64,000 nucleotides of DNA from Chitinophagaceae bacterium (GCA_016721085.1 JADKJI010000015.1:62001-126000), one strand, 5' to 3'. Numbered from the stretch's first letter, positions 17,567 through 26,631 are shown. The notes: generated by a model from the letters alone, not told the origin. Program-made: numbers and translations.

Positions 17567-18574
17567 ATGAAACTGGTTTCTTATTTATTCGAAGAGCATG
17601 AAAAGCTGGCTATCCTGGTGGATGGCTATATCTACGATATGGACAAATTGCATCCTGAGCTGCCACATAATATGAGCATGCTGTTAACGTATTGGGATGA
17701 CTATATATCTATGGTACAAGGCGGTGAATTATTGATAAAAGAAGGAAAAATCCATAGCGACAATGGAATACCTGTTGAAGAGGTGGACTTACTCGCGCCG
17801 GTACCTTTCCCTCCAAGTTGCAGAGATGGTTATGCTTTTCGCCAGCATGTGGAATCAGCAAGAAGAAACCGCAAAGCACCGATGATTCCGGAGTTTGACC
17901 AATACCCGATATTTTATTTCACCAATCATCATAGCATCATGGGACCGGGGCCGGTTTCCTGCATGCCCGATCATTTTGAAAAACTTGATTTTGAATTGGA
18001 AGTAGCGATTGTGATTTCAAAACACGGAAGAAATATCAAAGCAGAAGAAGCAGATGAATATATTGCTGGTTTGATGATCATGAACGATCTCAGTGCAAGA
18101 ACATTGCAGATGGAAGAGATGTTATTGAATCTGGGACCAGCAAAGGGAAAGGATTTTGCAACAGCAGTTGGACCTATGTTGGTTACTTTGGATGAACTGG
18201 AATCCTATGAAATACCTGCAAAAGAAAATCATACGGGTAAATCCTGGAATCTACCGATGACCTGTACAGTAAATGGGGTTCAGGTGAGTGCGGGTAACTT
18301 GGGCGATATGGATTGGACTTTTGCAGAAATCATTGAACGTGCTTCTTATGGAGTGGATCTTCATCCTGGCGATATCATTGGCAGTGGTACAGTTGGCACG
18401 GGATGTTTCCTCGAACTTAATGGCACCGGTAAACTCAATGATCCGAATTATGTGGAGCAGTGGTTGAAAGAGGGTGATGTAGTGGAGATGGAAGTTGAGG
18501 GGTTGGGTAAGTTGGTGAATACGATAGTGGCGGAGGAATCGGGGCATTCGATTTTGAAGTTGAAAAAGTTGTAA
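17567..18574 (+). CDS. fumarylacetoacetate hydrolase family protein
   Basis: 335 residues from the ATG at 17567; an upstream TTG at 17543 adds eight unlikely residues. It has an N-terminal extension (about 1-105), then the FAH fold: PIFYFTNHHSIMGPG, DFELEVAIVISKHGRNI, GLMIMNDLSARTLQ, GPAKGKDFATAVGPML, and HPGDIIGSGTVGTGCFLE near the C-terminus. Glu/Glu/Asp metal ligands are in place. Family members cleave C-C bonds or hydrate 2-oxo acids in aromatic amino-acid breakdown; the substrate is unknown. The flavin reductase gene downstream on the same strand may be a partner in aromatic degradation, with the GxxExxY element inserted between them. Confidence 0.85.
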   Translation: MKLVSYLFEEHEKLAILVDGYIYDMDKLHPELPHNMSMLLTYWDDYISMVQGGELLIKEGKIHSDNGIPVEEVDLLAPVPFPPSCRDGYAFRQHVESARRNRKAPMIPEFDQYPIFYFTNHHSIMGPGPVSCMPDHFEKLDFELEVAIVISKHGRNIKAEEADEYIAGLMIMNDLSARTLQMEEMLLNLGPAKGKDFATAVGPMLVTLDELESYEIPAKENHTGKSWNLPMTCTVNGVQVSAGNLGDMDWTFAEIIERASYGVDLHPGDIIGSGTVGTGCFLELNGTGKLNDPNYVEQWLKEGDVVEMEVEGLGKLVNTIVAEESGHSILKLKKL

Positions 18575-18640
18575 GAACTGGTTTTAAAATACAATGCCGT
18601 TCCTGTTTTTTTTGATTATTCAGTCTTTACTTTTGATTAT

Positions 18641-18669
18641 TTAACCGCAGAGACGCAGGGACGCAGAGG
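18641..18669. repeat. left inverted repeat of the GxxExxY element
   Basis: It begins TTAACCGCAGAGACGC and ends GGGACGCAGAGG, 29 bp. Its inverted partner is at 19058-19085. The ATG of the enclosed gene follows after a single base, so the AGAGG at the inner end of the repeat is also the only candidate ribosome-binding site. Confidence 0.85.
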
Positions 18670-18670
18670 T

Positions 18671-19057
18671 ATGAGTAATCAAGAACTAAATAGATTAGGA
18701 GGGCAGATATTTGAAGCTTGCTTAGAAGTCCATAAAGAATTAGGACCTGGTTTGCTTGAATCAGTTTACGTATTCGCTCTTTTAAAAGAATTTGAATTTA
18801 GAGGAATCAAAGCTATTCAGAATATAAGTATCCCTCTAACATATAAAGGGCAGCTAACCGGAAAGAATTATGAAATGGACATCTTAATTGAAGATGAGAT
18901 CATTTTTGAAGCAAAATCTGTCGACATAATGCATCCAGTTTATCAGGCACAAATTATTAGTTACTTGAAATTGACTGGGAAAAAACTGGGGTATCTAGTA
19001 AATTTTAATGTCCCTGTAATAAAAGATGGATTCAAAAGATTCGTAAACAATTTTTAA
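18671..19057 (+). CDS. GxxExxY protein (PD-(D/E)XK nuclease superfamily)
   Basis: A 128-residue protein with the family signature GLLESVY at residues 27-33, preceded by IFEACLEVHKELGPG, and the nuclease-like core MDILIEDEIIFEAKS, supplying Asp...Glu-x-Lys. It ends GYLVNFNVPVIKDGFKRFV, typical of TIGR04256/PF13366. The biochemical role of the family is not established. The start codon is 1 base after a 29-bp repeat, and the TAA stop is immediately followed by the inverted copy (19058-19085), so gene and repeats form one compact unit of about 445 bp placed between the FAH-family gene and the flavin reductase gene. The same repeats recur without a gene at 2238, 38913 and 61450. Confidence 0.88.
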   Translation: MSNQELNRLGGQIFEACLEVHKELGPGLLESVYVFALLKEFEFRGIKAIQNISIPLTYKGQLTGKNYEMDILIEDEIIFEAKSVDIMHPVYQAQIISYLKLTGKKLGYLVNFNVPVIKDGFKRFVNNF

Positions 19058-19085
19058 CCTCTGCGTCTCCGCGTCTCTGCGGTAA
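19058..19085. repeat. right inverted repeat of the GxxExxY element
   Basis: CCTCTGCGTCTCCGCG through CTCTGCGGTAA, the reverse complement of 18641-18669 with two or three differences. It ends 7 bp before the flavin reductase ATG, so the element now forms that gene's entire immediate 5' region. Confidence 0.85.
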
Positions 19086-19092
19086 AAAAAAT

Positions 19093-19974
19093 ATGACAAT
19101 AAAACTCTCCGAATTAAATACGATTGAAAAACAATACTTTCTACAGCACTCTATTGCCCCGAGGCCGATTTGTTTCGCTAGTACTGTAGATAAAGATGGA
19201 AGAGTCAACCTCAGCCCCTTTAGTTTTTTTAATCTTTTCTCCGCCAACCCGCCGATATTGATTTTTTCGGCGTCGAGGAGGGTGAGAGATAATACGATTA
19301 AGCATACGTTGGAGAATGTATTGGAAGTACCAGAAGTGGTGATCAATATTGTGACTTATGATATGGTACAGCAGATGTCGCTGAGCAGTTGCGAGTTTCC
19401 GAAGGGAGTGAATGAGTTTATTAAGTCAGGGTTTACTGAGGAAGCATCTTCCATTGTAAAACCTCCAATGGTAAAGGAGAGTCCAATAAAGATGGAATGC
19501 AAAGTAATTGAAGTTAAACCATTGGGAACGGAAGCTGGTGCTGGCAATCTGATAATCTGCGAAGTACTGTGCATGCATATAGATGATGCTTTACTTGATG
19601 CCAATAAAAAGATAGATCAACGGAATATCCATCATGTTTCCAGATTAGGTGGCGATTGGTACTCAGTAGTAAATGAACATAGCATCTTCCAGGTTGCAAA
19701 ACCAAATACACAATTAGGTATCGGTATCGATACACTACCCGAAGCCATCAGAAAAAGCTCCATACTTACAGGTAATGATCTCGGCCTTTTAGGGAATGTT
19801 CATGAATATCCTGTTATTGATCCTGCCTATGACGATACAGAATTGCGACAAATAGTGCAGTACTTCAGTATCAATCCCGAAGAAATGGAAAAGGAGCTGC
19901 ACAGATTAGCGAAACGTCTGCTCAGTGAGGGAAAGGTTTCAGAAGCCTGGCAGGTATTACTGGCTAGTAATTAA
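19093..19974 (+). CDS. flavin reductase family protein (FMN-binding split barrel)
   Basis: A 293-residue protein. The first 200 residues are a flavin-reductase-like split barrel: SIAPRPICFASTVDKDGRVNLSPFSFFNLFSANPPIL, with SRRVRDNTIKHTLEN and EVVINIV following, the standard FMN-binding stretch. The last 90 residues form a helical extension (LRQIVQYFSINPEEMEKELHRLAKRLLSEGK). Relatives in Bacteroidota often sit beside kynurenine or homogentisate-type degradation genes, which fits the FAH-family gene upstream; the link is inference. The start is ATG at 19093, only 7 bp from the GxxExxY element's right repeat. Confidence 0.85.
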   Translation: MTIKLSELNTIEKQYFLQHSIAPRPICFASTVDKDGRVNLSPFSFFNLFSANPPILIFSASRRVRDNTIKHTLENVLEVPEVVINIVTYDMVQQMSLSSCEFPKGVNEFIKSGFTEEASSIVKPPMVKESPIKMECKVIEVKPLGTEAGAGNLIICEVLCMHIDDALLDANKKIDQRNIHHVSRLGGDWYSVVNEHSIFQVAKPNTQLGIGIDTLPEAIRKSSILTGNDLGLLGNVHEYPVIDPAYDDTELRQIVQYFSINPEEMEKELHRLAKRLLSEGKVSEAWQVLLASN

Positions 19975-20025
19975 TACAACGATACCTTAACAATAGTTTT
20001 TCTTCCAAGCACTTAATTTGCCAGT

Positions 20026-21063
20026 ATGAAATGCTGGCTTATAGTTTTATTGTTACCCTTATGTACAATGGGGCAAGTAAATTCTGATTATAAAAATCTT
20101 GTTTTTGAAGGGGGTGGAATTCGTGGTCTTGCCTATGCAGGAACAATAAAGGTGTTAGAGGAGAAAAACATCATACAAAATATTGAAAATTGCGCAGGCA
20201 CTTCTGCTGGAGCTATAGCTGCCCTTTTAATTAGTCTCGACTATTCTGCTTCTGAAATTGATTCCATACTTAGCAATATACAATTCCAGAAATTCAATGA
20301 TGGCAAAGGAGGTATAGCAGGAAAATATAAGAGGATCAAACAATTCTATGGCATTTATGAAGGAAAGAAATTAGAAAACTGGCTGGCATCAATAGTTGCA
20401 AAAAGAACAGGCTCCCCATCGCTAACATTTAAAGAATTGCATCAACTAAGGTTGCATGATTCGCGATTTAAAGATTTCTATTGTACTGGCACTAACTTAA
20501 ACAAACAGGAGACGCAGGTCTTTTCAAGATTCAGTACTCCAGATCTGCCTATTACTACTGCAGTAAGGATTAGTGTTGCCATTCCATTCTATTACCAGCC
20601 TGTATTCCTTGATTCAAATTTTAGGCAGCTTTTGAAACCTCAAAAAAATGACTACTACCAGATTATGGTTGATGGTGGTATAATGGCAAATTATCCCATT
20701 ACCATTTTTGATACTTGCCTTGATAACTGCAATAAACCTTTAAGCTGTGAGCATTTATCCAGAAACAATCAAACATTAGGAATAAAATTAGAACGCCCAG
20801 AACAAATAATCGCTGACCTTTCAATGAATGGAGCTACAGCTCCTTTTGAAATAAAACAATTTAACCAATACACCTGGGCATTTGGTAATTTATTGATGGA
20901 AACATTAAACAGAAGAAATAAGAATGAATTGGAAAAAGGACGTACAATCTTTGTAAGTGATGGACATCTTTCTCCAAGAGTAAGAAAACTAAAGAAAAAA
21001 GAAAAAGACCTCCTAATTCAAAACGGAATTGAAGGGGCTTCTATTTTTTTCAATAAGACTTGA
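20026..21063 (+). CDS. patatin-like phospholipase
   Basis: A 345-residue protein with a short N-terminal hydrophobic segment (residues 4-15, likely signal peptide). The patatin features are in order: the oxyanion loop GGGIRG (29-34), the nucleophile elbow GTSAG with Ser60, and the DGG motif with Asp216 of the Ser-Asp dyad. It should hydrolyse acyl esters of membrane lipids. Several cysteines follow (DTCLDNC, LSCEH). The C-terminal end is lysine-rich. A second, membrane-anchored patatin occurs at 52744-54967. A weak TTAATTTG box lies close upstream. It stands alone on its strand for 50 bp each side. Confidence 0.87.
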   Translation: MKCWLIVLLLPLCTMGQVNSDYKNLVFEGGGIRGLAYAGTIKVLEEKNIIQNIENCAGTSAGAIAALLISLDYSASEIDSILSNIQFQKFNDGKGGIAGKYKRIKQFYGIYEGKKLENWLASIVAKRTGSPSLTFKELHQLRLHDSRFKDFYCTGTNLNKQETQVFSRFSTPDLPITTAVRISVAIPFYYQPVFLDSNFRQLLKPQKNDYYQIMVDGGIMANYPITIFDTCLDNCNKPLSCEHLSRNNQTLGIKLERPEQIIADLSMNGATAPFEIKQFNQYTWAFGNLLMETLNRRNKNELEKGRTIFVSDGHLSPRVRKLKKKEKDLLIQNGIEGASIFFNKT

Positions 21064-21343
21064 AAACTCTTTGAGATTCTTTTGGCTTCAAAATGAATTT
21101 AATAATTATTTACTCCCCACTCCCCCTTCCTACTTTTATACTAATTACTATTAATAAGCCAACCAAATACTTAATTGGCATTTTTCCCCAAGGGGTTCGC
21201 ATGAAGGCCTTCTTTTTGTGATTTTTACTAATCCATTACCAGCAAGCCGCATTCTTCAATTCGCAGCAAGCTGATTTTCAACTGTTCTTTGGATTGAAAA
21301 GGTTCTGAGCATAGGCTCTTTCTTAACCATCAAATCAATCTAA

Positions 21344-22006
21344 ATGACAAAGAATCTGATTAGAAGCATCACCAGATCATTAAGACCGGGAATTGTTCTT
21401 TATGCACTCTTAGCATCGATCCTTCTCTCACTCCCATTCGTAATTAATAACGGCAATCCTATTTTTCATTCGTCATTACTTTTTTTCGGATGGATAGCAT
21501 GGTCACTAAGTGAATATCTTGCTCATCGTTTCTGGATGCATCCTACACTAAAAAATGAAAAGCCGGAGAGTCCGTTCAACCATCTTTATCATCATAAGCA
21601 CCCAACAGAAATAAAAGTGACCCATTTCCATAGATTCTTTTCATTAATAATTGCCATCCTTCTATTGGGAATCTCAGTATGGATGAACAATTATTTTACC
21701 CTCTTTACCGGCTACTTTCTAGGTTTTGTTTTATATAATTTCCTGCATTATTGGCTGCATCAGGAATGGTCGGCCCATTGGCTACCTGCATTACATAGAT
21801 CTCATATCCATCATCATTGCAAATTTCCAGATAAATGTTTTGGAGTTAGCACAACGATTTGGGATCAGTTATTTAATACCGCTAGTCCACAGAATGCAAT
21901 TATTCCCAATCGCATCCGTCTGTTTTATTTCAATAAGAAAATTGTTGAAATAGCAACCCCCAGTGAAAAATTTCAAGTGCCTGCCAGTGGTCAGTCATTA
22001 AACTGA
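21344..22006 (+). CDS. fatty acid hydroxylase / sterol desaturase family, second copy
   Basis: A 220-residue membrane protein. The diiron His clusters appear in order: HRFWMH, HLYHHKHP, HYWLHQ and HRSHIHHH. It ends FGVSTTIWDQLFNT, the same ending as the copy at 12816-13485, so these are paralogs. Four hydrophobic segments, about residues 18-35, 42-58, 98-118 and 121-135, place it in the inner membrane. It would hydroxylate lipid acyl chains using O2. The 280-bp gap upstream (21064-21343) holds small palindromes (CCCCAAGGGG, GAAGGCCTTC) with a T run, probably the patatin gene's transcription end. Confidence 0.83.
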   Translation: MTKNLIRSITRSLRPGIVLYALLASILLSLPFVINNGNPIFHSSLLFFGWIAWSLSEYLAHRFWMHPTLKNEKPESPFNHLYHHKHPTEIKVTHFHRFFSLIIAILLLGISVWMNNYFTLFTGYFLGFVLYNFLHYWLHQEWSAHWLPALHRSHIHHHCKFPDKCFGVSTTIWDQLFNTASPQNAIIPNRIRLFYFNKKIVEIATPSEKFQVPASGQSLN

Positions 22007-22117
22007 CAATAATCCACAATATGGTAGTTGGTGAAACATTAACTTTAAAGTAAGTTTTCCCATAAATAGCCGCAAAAGACTCCGGCAATTAATTACTTTC
22101 TCCTAAACTAACCAGAT

Positions 22118-22873
22118 ATGAAAAAAATATCCCTTTGGGCGAAGGCTCATCCGCAACAAACCAGGATTTACATAGTAGTCAGTTATTTGTTATTGAATGT
22201 TCTTGGAATAGTTATCGGGCAACTTCTGAATTTACTTTCAATTGAATTGCCGATTCTTCTTTTGAATTCAAGTATTCTTGTTTTCATTATATGTGGGCTC
22301 GCATATCCCTCAAAAAACAAAAAAGAGAATTACATATTTCGCAAAACCTGCGACAGTGTTCTAATCAGCACTACATTCCTTATGATAGTGTTTGCAGGGA
22401 ACCGATATGGTGGTCTTACCGGACTATTCACCGCCACTAGTTACCACAACCAGGTTCAAGCAACTTCAATTAAAGACAGTACTAAGCGCAGTTATACATC
22501 ACTTGAAGCCTTTAAGCTTTCGATGAAAGATAAGGATGGGAAAATGTTGAAATGGAAGGAACGCAGGAAACTACTTAAGGCCCAGGTTAAAGCGATAAAG
22601 AATTCTGATGATCTTACTGATGCAGGAAAAGTAGCACTTACTATTGGCTGCGTTATTGTAGCACTGGGATTATTATACCTGGTTGCGGCAGGGGCCTGTA
22701 GTCTTTCATGTAGTGGCGCAGAAGGAGGAGCTATTCTTTTAGGATTGGGAGGACTGGCTCTTGTCATCGTCTTATTTGTAATTGCCATGAAGGCTATTTA
22801 TAAGAAGAAAAAGCCGATTAAACCCTTTGACAATAAACCAGTGGAAGAGGCCCAGAAGGTGGATGGGGACTGA
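22118..22873 (+). CDS. membrane protein of unknown function
   Basis: A 251-residue protein. Hydrophobic segments at about residues 18-40, 44-62, 78-94, 168-190 and 198-225 suggest five membrane passes. Between the third and fourth lies a very basic soluble stretch (MKDKDGKMLKWKERRKLLKAQVKAIKN). The fourth/fifth segments carry CSLSC and many glycines. The tail is basic and Pro-rich. The charged middle plus Gly-rich double membrane segment resembles uncharacterised Bacteroidota proteins, but I do not recognise a named family. It is followed by a good lysS promoter, so it is a separate transcript. Confidence 0.65.
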   Translation: MKKISLWAKAHPQQTRIYIVVSYLLLNVLGIVIGQLLNLLSIELPILLLNSSILVFIICGLAYPSKNKKENYIFRKTCDSVLISTTFLMIVFAGNRYGGLTGLFTATSYHNQVQATSIKDSTKRSYTSLEAFKLSMKDKDGKMLKWKERRKLLKAQVKAIKNSDDLTDAGKVALTIGCVIVALGLLYLVAAGACSLSCSGAEGGAILLGLGGLALVIVLFVIAMKAIYKKKKPIKPFDNKPVEEAQKVDGD

Positions 22874-22884
22874 ACCCCGAGAGT

Positions 22885-22916
22885 TTTGTTATACCGGTGC
22901 CTAAACTGTAATTTTG
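22885..22916 (+). promoter_or_regulatory. Bacteroidota-type promoter for lysS
   Basis: TTTG at 22885-22888, 20-bp spacer, TAATTTTG at 22909-22916. Both boxes match the TTTG/TAnnTTTG consensus exactly with normal spacing. Predicted transcription begins near 22923, 43 nt before the lysS ATG. Confidence 0.7.
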
Positions 22917-22965
22917 TCGGCCTTTCCGGGCTATAAAACCGGGAAGCTAAAACAGTATTACAGCC

Positions 22966-24495
22966 ATGCAAGCACCCCAACTATCTGAGCAGGAACTGAT
23001 TCGACGCGACAAATTGAAGCAATTACTGGAATTGGGCATCGATCCCTATCCAGCACCCCTATACCCAGTAAACATCACGGCTTCTACCATAAAGCTGAAT
23101 TATAAGGGAGAGGAGAATAAGGCCGACTTCGCAGAAGTTTGTCTGGCCGGCCGTATCATGGGCGTAAGGGATATGGGAAAAGCTTCTTTTGCGGTTTTGC
23201 AGGATAGCACTGGTAAGATCCAGCTATATGTAAAAAGGGACGAGATCTGTCCGGGTGAGGATAAGACCCTTTATGATAAAGTTTGGAAACATCTAACGGA
23301 TATAGGCGACATTATTGGTGTGAAAGGTTTTGTGTTTACTACAAAGACTGGTGAAACCTCTGTCCATGTAAAAGAACTTACTTTCCTTACAAAATCCTTA
23401 AAACCATTACCAGTAGTAAAGGAGAAAGAAGGGGAAACATTTGATGCTGTTACTGATTTGGAATTCAAGTACCGTCAGCGTTATGCCGACCTTATCATCA
23501 ACCCGCAGGTAAAAGATGTTTTTATAAAGAGAACAACTCTAATAAATACCATCAGGGAATATCTGAATGCACAAGGGGCGATAGAAGTGGATACTCCGGT
23601 ATTACAATCCATTCCTGGTGGAGCAGCGGCTCGTCCTTTCATCACCCATCACAACGCATTGGATATACCTTTCTATCTGCGTATCGCCAATGAACTTTAT
23701 CTGAAACGTTTGATAGTTGGCGGATTCGATTGGGTGTATGAATTCAGTCGCAACTTTAGGAATGAAGGTATGGACCGCACCCATAATCCAGAGTTCACCG
23801 TACTTGAATGGTATACTGCCTACAAGGATTACTATTGGATGATGGAAGTGACCGAAAACCTGATGGAGAAAATCGCGTTGGCACTTCATGGAACTACTGT
23901 AGTAACTGTGGGCGATAAGCAGATCGACTTCAAAGCACCATTCAAAAGAGTTCCTATCTATGATGCCATAAAAGATCATACAGGTATTGATGTAACTGAA
24001 ATGGATGAAGAAGGATTACGAAACGCCTGCAAACAGCTTGGCATACACGTAGAAGCCAGTATGGGTAAAGGAAAACTGATTGACGAGATATTCGGCTCTA
24101 AATGCGAAGGCAATTACACGCAACCAACCTTCATTATAGATTATCCTGTTGAGATGAGTCCTCTAACAAAGAAACATCGCAGCAAACCAGGACTAGTAGA
24201 ACGATTTGAGCTGATGGTAAATGGAAAAGAAATCGCTAATGCTTATAGTGAGTTAAACGATCCTATCGACCAGCGCGAACGCTTTGAAGAGCAATTGAAG
24301 CTGATGGCCCGCGGCGATGATGAAGCGATGTTTATCGACCATGATTTCTTACGCTCTCTCGAATATGGTATGCCTCCCACTTCCGGTATCGGAATTGGTA
24401 TCGACAGGCTTTGTATGCTGATGACCAACCAGCCGAGTATACAGGATGTGTTGTTGTTTCCGCAGATGAGGCCGGAAGGGGGGCAGGAGGCTTGA
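22966..24495 (+). CDS. lysS: lysyl-tRNA synthetase, class II
   Basis: A 509-residue enzyme charging tRNA-Lys. The N-terminal OB-fold anticodon domain has VCLAGRIMGVRDMGKASFAVL. The catalytic class II core contains motif 2 (FRNEGMDRTHNPEFT, about residues 260-275) and motif 3 (GIGIGIDRL near residue 474). PGGAAARPFITHHNALD is a LysRS signature. The length is normal. The gene is monocistronic, preceded by the promoter at 22885-22916, and ends directly against the word repeats that open the REP/RAYT island. Confidence 0.95.
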   Translation: MQAPQLSEQELIRRDKLKQLLELGIDPYPAPLYPVNITASTIKLNYKGEENKADFAEVCLAGRIMGVRDMGKASFAVLQDSTGKIQLYVKRDEICPGEDKTLYDKVWKHLTDIGDIIGVKGFVFTTKTGETSVHVKELTFLTKSLKPLPVVKEKEGETFDAVTDLEFKYRQRYADLIINPQVKDVFIKRTTLINTIREYLNAQGAIEVDTPVLQSIPGGAAARPFITHHNALDIPFYLRIANELYLKRLIVGGFDWVYEFSRNFRNEGMDRTHNPEFTVLEWYTAYKDYYWMMEVTENLMEKIALALHGTTVVTVGDKQIDFKAPFKRVPIYDAIKDHTGIDVTEMDEEGLRNACKQLGIHVEASMGKGKLIDEIFGSKCEGNYTQPTFIIDYPVEMSPLTKKHRSKPGLVERFELMVNGKEIANAYSELNDPIDQRERFEEQLKLMARGDDEAMFIDHDFLRSLEYGMPPTSGIGIGIDRLCMLMTNQPSIQDVLLFPQMRPEGGQEA

Positions 24496-24496
24496 T

Positions 24497-24560
24497 GCTG
24501 AATGCTGAATGCTTGATGCTGGATGCCTAAGGCTTAGGGCCTAAAGCCTAGGGCTTAATT
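24497..24560. repeat. word repeats (ATGCTGAATGCT, then GCCTAAGGCTTAGGGCC), left border of the REP island
   Basis: Starting two bases after the lysS stop: TGATGCTGAATGCTGAATGCTTG words, then GCCTAAGGCTTAGGGCC TAAAGCCTAGGGC. The second block is the inverse of AAGCCTTAGGCTTTAAGC at the right end of the island (26632-26660), so the entire REP/RAYT region is enclosed by opposed copies of another repeat family. A third copy lies at 12764-12790. Confidence 0.65.
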
Positions 24561-24617
24561 TAGTAATCCAAACAATGTACTTGGCTTCGAACGGAGTTTT
24601 TTAATGAAGAAACTCAC

Positions 24618-24881
24618 TACCACAAAGGTTTTAAATATCAAACTTTACAAAAATAAGGATCAAACCTTTGTGGTCTTAATATTGTTCCCATGAATATTTA
24701 GTACTCTACGAATGCCATTTTTCGAAGACAATTTCTACGTTCACGACCACAAAGGTTTTAAATATCAGGCTTTCCAACAGTTTGAGTCAAACCTTTGTGG
24801 TCTTAGTTTTTCTTCAACTTTGAGACCACAAAGGTTAAGTCCTATTGCAATATCACCATGTACTTTAAAACCTTTGTGGTC
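24618..24881. repeat. REP/BIME hairpins left of the RAYT gene
   Basis: Three hairpins with 13-14-bp arms: ACCACAAAGGTTTT (24619) with AAACCTTTGTGGTC (24662-24675); GACCACAAAGGTTT (24745-24758) with its complement at 24789-24802; GACCACAAAGGTTA (24824-24837) with the complement at 24868-24881. The first two have an AAATATCA-type interior (type A). The third has TAAGTCCTATTGCAATATCACC (type B). Type A and B are joined by a short linker, the classical mosaic arrangement of REP elements. This also fills the gap between lysS and the RAYT gene. Confidence 0.88.
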
Positions 24882-24916
24882 GTTAATTCTAAGTTTCGAA
24901 TTTTCTCTCTACACTT

Positions 24917-25486
24917 TCATTTAAACAAAAGCGCTTCAATCATTTCAATATCTAACATACGATCATTATGGGTTTTAATAAAATTCTCAACCCCTCCAAA
25001 CCATTTCAGCACTTCATCTCGTTTTAAATTTGTTGGCTTTGTGGAAATAATTGAATTGTAGGAAGAAAACTTCCAGTCCTTTGGCTTTTTGCATAACCCT
25101 GCTTTTACAGGATTAAAATGGAAATATTGAACTACTGTTGAAAAATAAGATTCTTCAAGCACAGGTTTAGATTTGAATTTCCTTTGAAATAAAGAACCCG
25201 TTCTTTTATACTTCTTGTTTATCGATTTAGCATAGGACATGAAAAATATCCTAAATGATTCGCTTATCATTTCCAATTGCTCTTCTGAAATATCATTACT
25301 TTCTCCCTTAAATTTAATAAGGAAATGGAAATGATTTGGCATAAGGCAGTAAGCATATAAATCAATATAAGGTAAAAGGTGTTTCGAGAATCTTCGCATG
25401 AAATAATGATAGTTTTCTTCTTCAAAAAAAATTAATTGACGATTGTTTCCTCTATTATAAATGTGATAAAATACTCCAGCTTCCAT
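24917..25486 (-). CDS. REP-associated tyrosine transposase (RAYT, Y1/IS200-like HUH enzyme)
   Basis: 189 residues from ATG 25486; a GTG at 25495 is the only earlier in-frame start. FYHIYNRGNNRQLIF at the N-terminus and MPNHFHFLI supply the HUH metal site (His52 and His54). TGSLFQRKFKSKPV and YFHFNPVKAGLCKKPKDW carry the probable catalytic Tyr. This is the RAYT layout, single-copy enzymes that bind and nick REP hairpins. It lies inside its presumptive substrate: A+B hairpins on its left and an A hairpin on its right, then the 230-bp tandem array. The sequence is intact, AT-rich and has no IS ends of its own. Confidence 0.9.
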   Translation of the reverse strand: MEAGVFYHIYNRGNNRQLIFFEEENYHYFMRRFSKHLLPYIDLYAYCLMPNHFHFLIKFKGESNDISEEQLEMISESFRIFFMSYAKSINKKYKRTGSLFQRKFKSKPVLEESYFSTVVQYFHFNPVKAGLCKKPKDWKFSSYNSIISTKPTNLKRDEVLKWFGGVENFIKTHNDRMLDIEMIEALLFK

Positions 25487-25622
25487 AAGAAGCACAATTC
25501 TAAAAAAGTTGTTGAAATAAAAAATGAGGAAAAAACTAAAAAATCTAGTTTTAAAACTAAAATAACTGGTGTTTATACTACTAGAACTTTAAAATGAAGA
25601 ATTTGAGCATTCTGGGTTTCAC

Positions 25623-25900
25623 GACCACAAAGGTTTCAAATATCAGGCATTACTACAATTAGAATCAAACCTTTGTGGTCTTAGTTTGTCGACTTTCAAA
25701 GACCCCCCCATTCAAATAAAATCTAGGTTTAATGAGCTAGCCTGCTTGAACGACCACAAAGGTTTCAAAAATCAGACATTACAACATGGATCAAACCTTT
25801 GTGGTCGTTTGACTTTAGACCACAAGGTTATCCTAGCATTATCACCCTGTACTTTAAAACCCGTCACAATATCACCATTCGAAGCAAAAACTTTGTTCCG
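25623..25900. repeat. REP/BIME hairpins right of the RAYT gene, degenerate copies
   Basis: A type A hairpin (arms 25623-25636 and 25667-25680) is followed by a B copy truncated after CAAAGACC (about 25705), where a C7 run replaces the rest. A next unit has an A hairpin (25752-25765 with 25793-25806) and a damaged B hairpin (GACCACAAGGTTA at 25818, one A lost; right arm decayed to AAAACCCGTCAC). This unit is about 195 bp and is the worn first copy of the tandem series that follows. Confidence 0.85.
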
Positions 25901-26623
25901 ATTACTAAATAAAATCTAGGTTTAATGAAGCTAGCCTGGCTTGAACGACCACAAAGGTTTCAAAAATCAGATATTACAACAATCAGGATCAAACCTTTGT
26001 GGTCTTAGTTTTGTCGACTTTCAAAGACCACAAAGGTTAATGTCCTACAGCATTATCACCCTGTACTTTAAAACCTTTGTGGTCGTTGACTACATTAATA
26101 TCACCATTCGAAGCAAAAAACTTTGTTCCGATTACTAAATAAAATCTAGGTTTAATGAAGCTAGCCTGGCTTGAACGACCACAAAGGTTTCAAAAATCAG
26201 ATATTACAACAATCAGGATCAAACCTTTGTGGTCTTAGTTTTGTCGACTTTCAAAGACCACAAAGGTTAATGCCCTACAGTATTATCACCCTGTACTTTA
26301 AAACCTTTGTGGTCGTTGACTACATTAATATCACCATTCGAAGCAAAGAATTTTGTTCCGATTACTAAATAAAATCTAGGTTTAATGAAGCTAGCCTGGC
26401 TTGAACGACCACAAAGGTTTCAAAATCAGACATTACAACAATCAGGATCAAACCTTTGTGGTCTTAGTTTTGTCGACTTTCAAAGACCACAAAGGTTAAT
26501 GCCCTACAGTATTATCACCCTGTACTTTAAAACCTTTGTGGTCTTTGTCTTTCTACTGTTTTCAGACCACAAAGGTTAATGTCCTACAGCATTATCATCC
26601 TGTACTTTAAAACCTTTGTGGTC
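25901..26623. repeat. 230-bp tandem BIME array (three repeats, each A hairpin + B hairpin)
   Basis: The marker ATTACTAAATAAAATCTAGG starts at 25901, 26131 and 26361, exactly 230 bp apart. Each unit contains an A hairpin (25947/25991, 26177/26221, 26407/26450), a linker TTAGTTTTGTCGACTTTCAAA, and a B hairpin (26026/26071, 26256/26301, 26485/26530). The third unit is cut short and followed by one additional B hairpin (26565/26610). Copies differ by only a few bases, so the expansion is recent. Short open frames through it repeat the same peptide and are not genes. Confidence 0.9.
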
Positions 26624-26631
26624 GTTGACCC

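Noticed and set aside
25686..26579. Several 64-77-residue open frames with nearly the same peptide
   Set aside because: They read through the REP tandem repeats; identity reflects DNA duplication and no start signals or codon bias support translation.
24618..26623. Possible CRISPR array
   Set aside because: Repeats are inverted hairpins in opposite orientations with conserved, not variable, interiors, units are 230 bp, and there are no cas genes; a RAYT gene is present instead.
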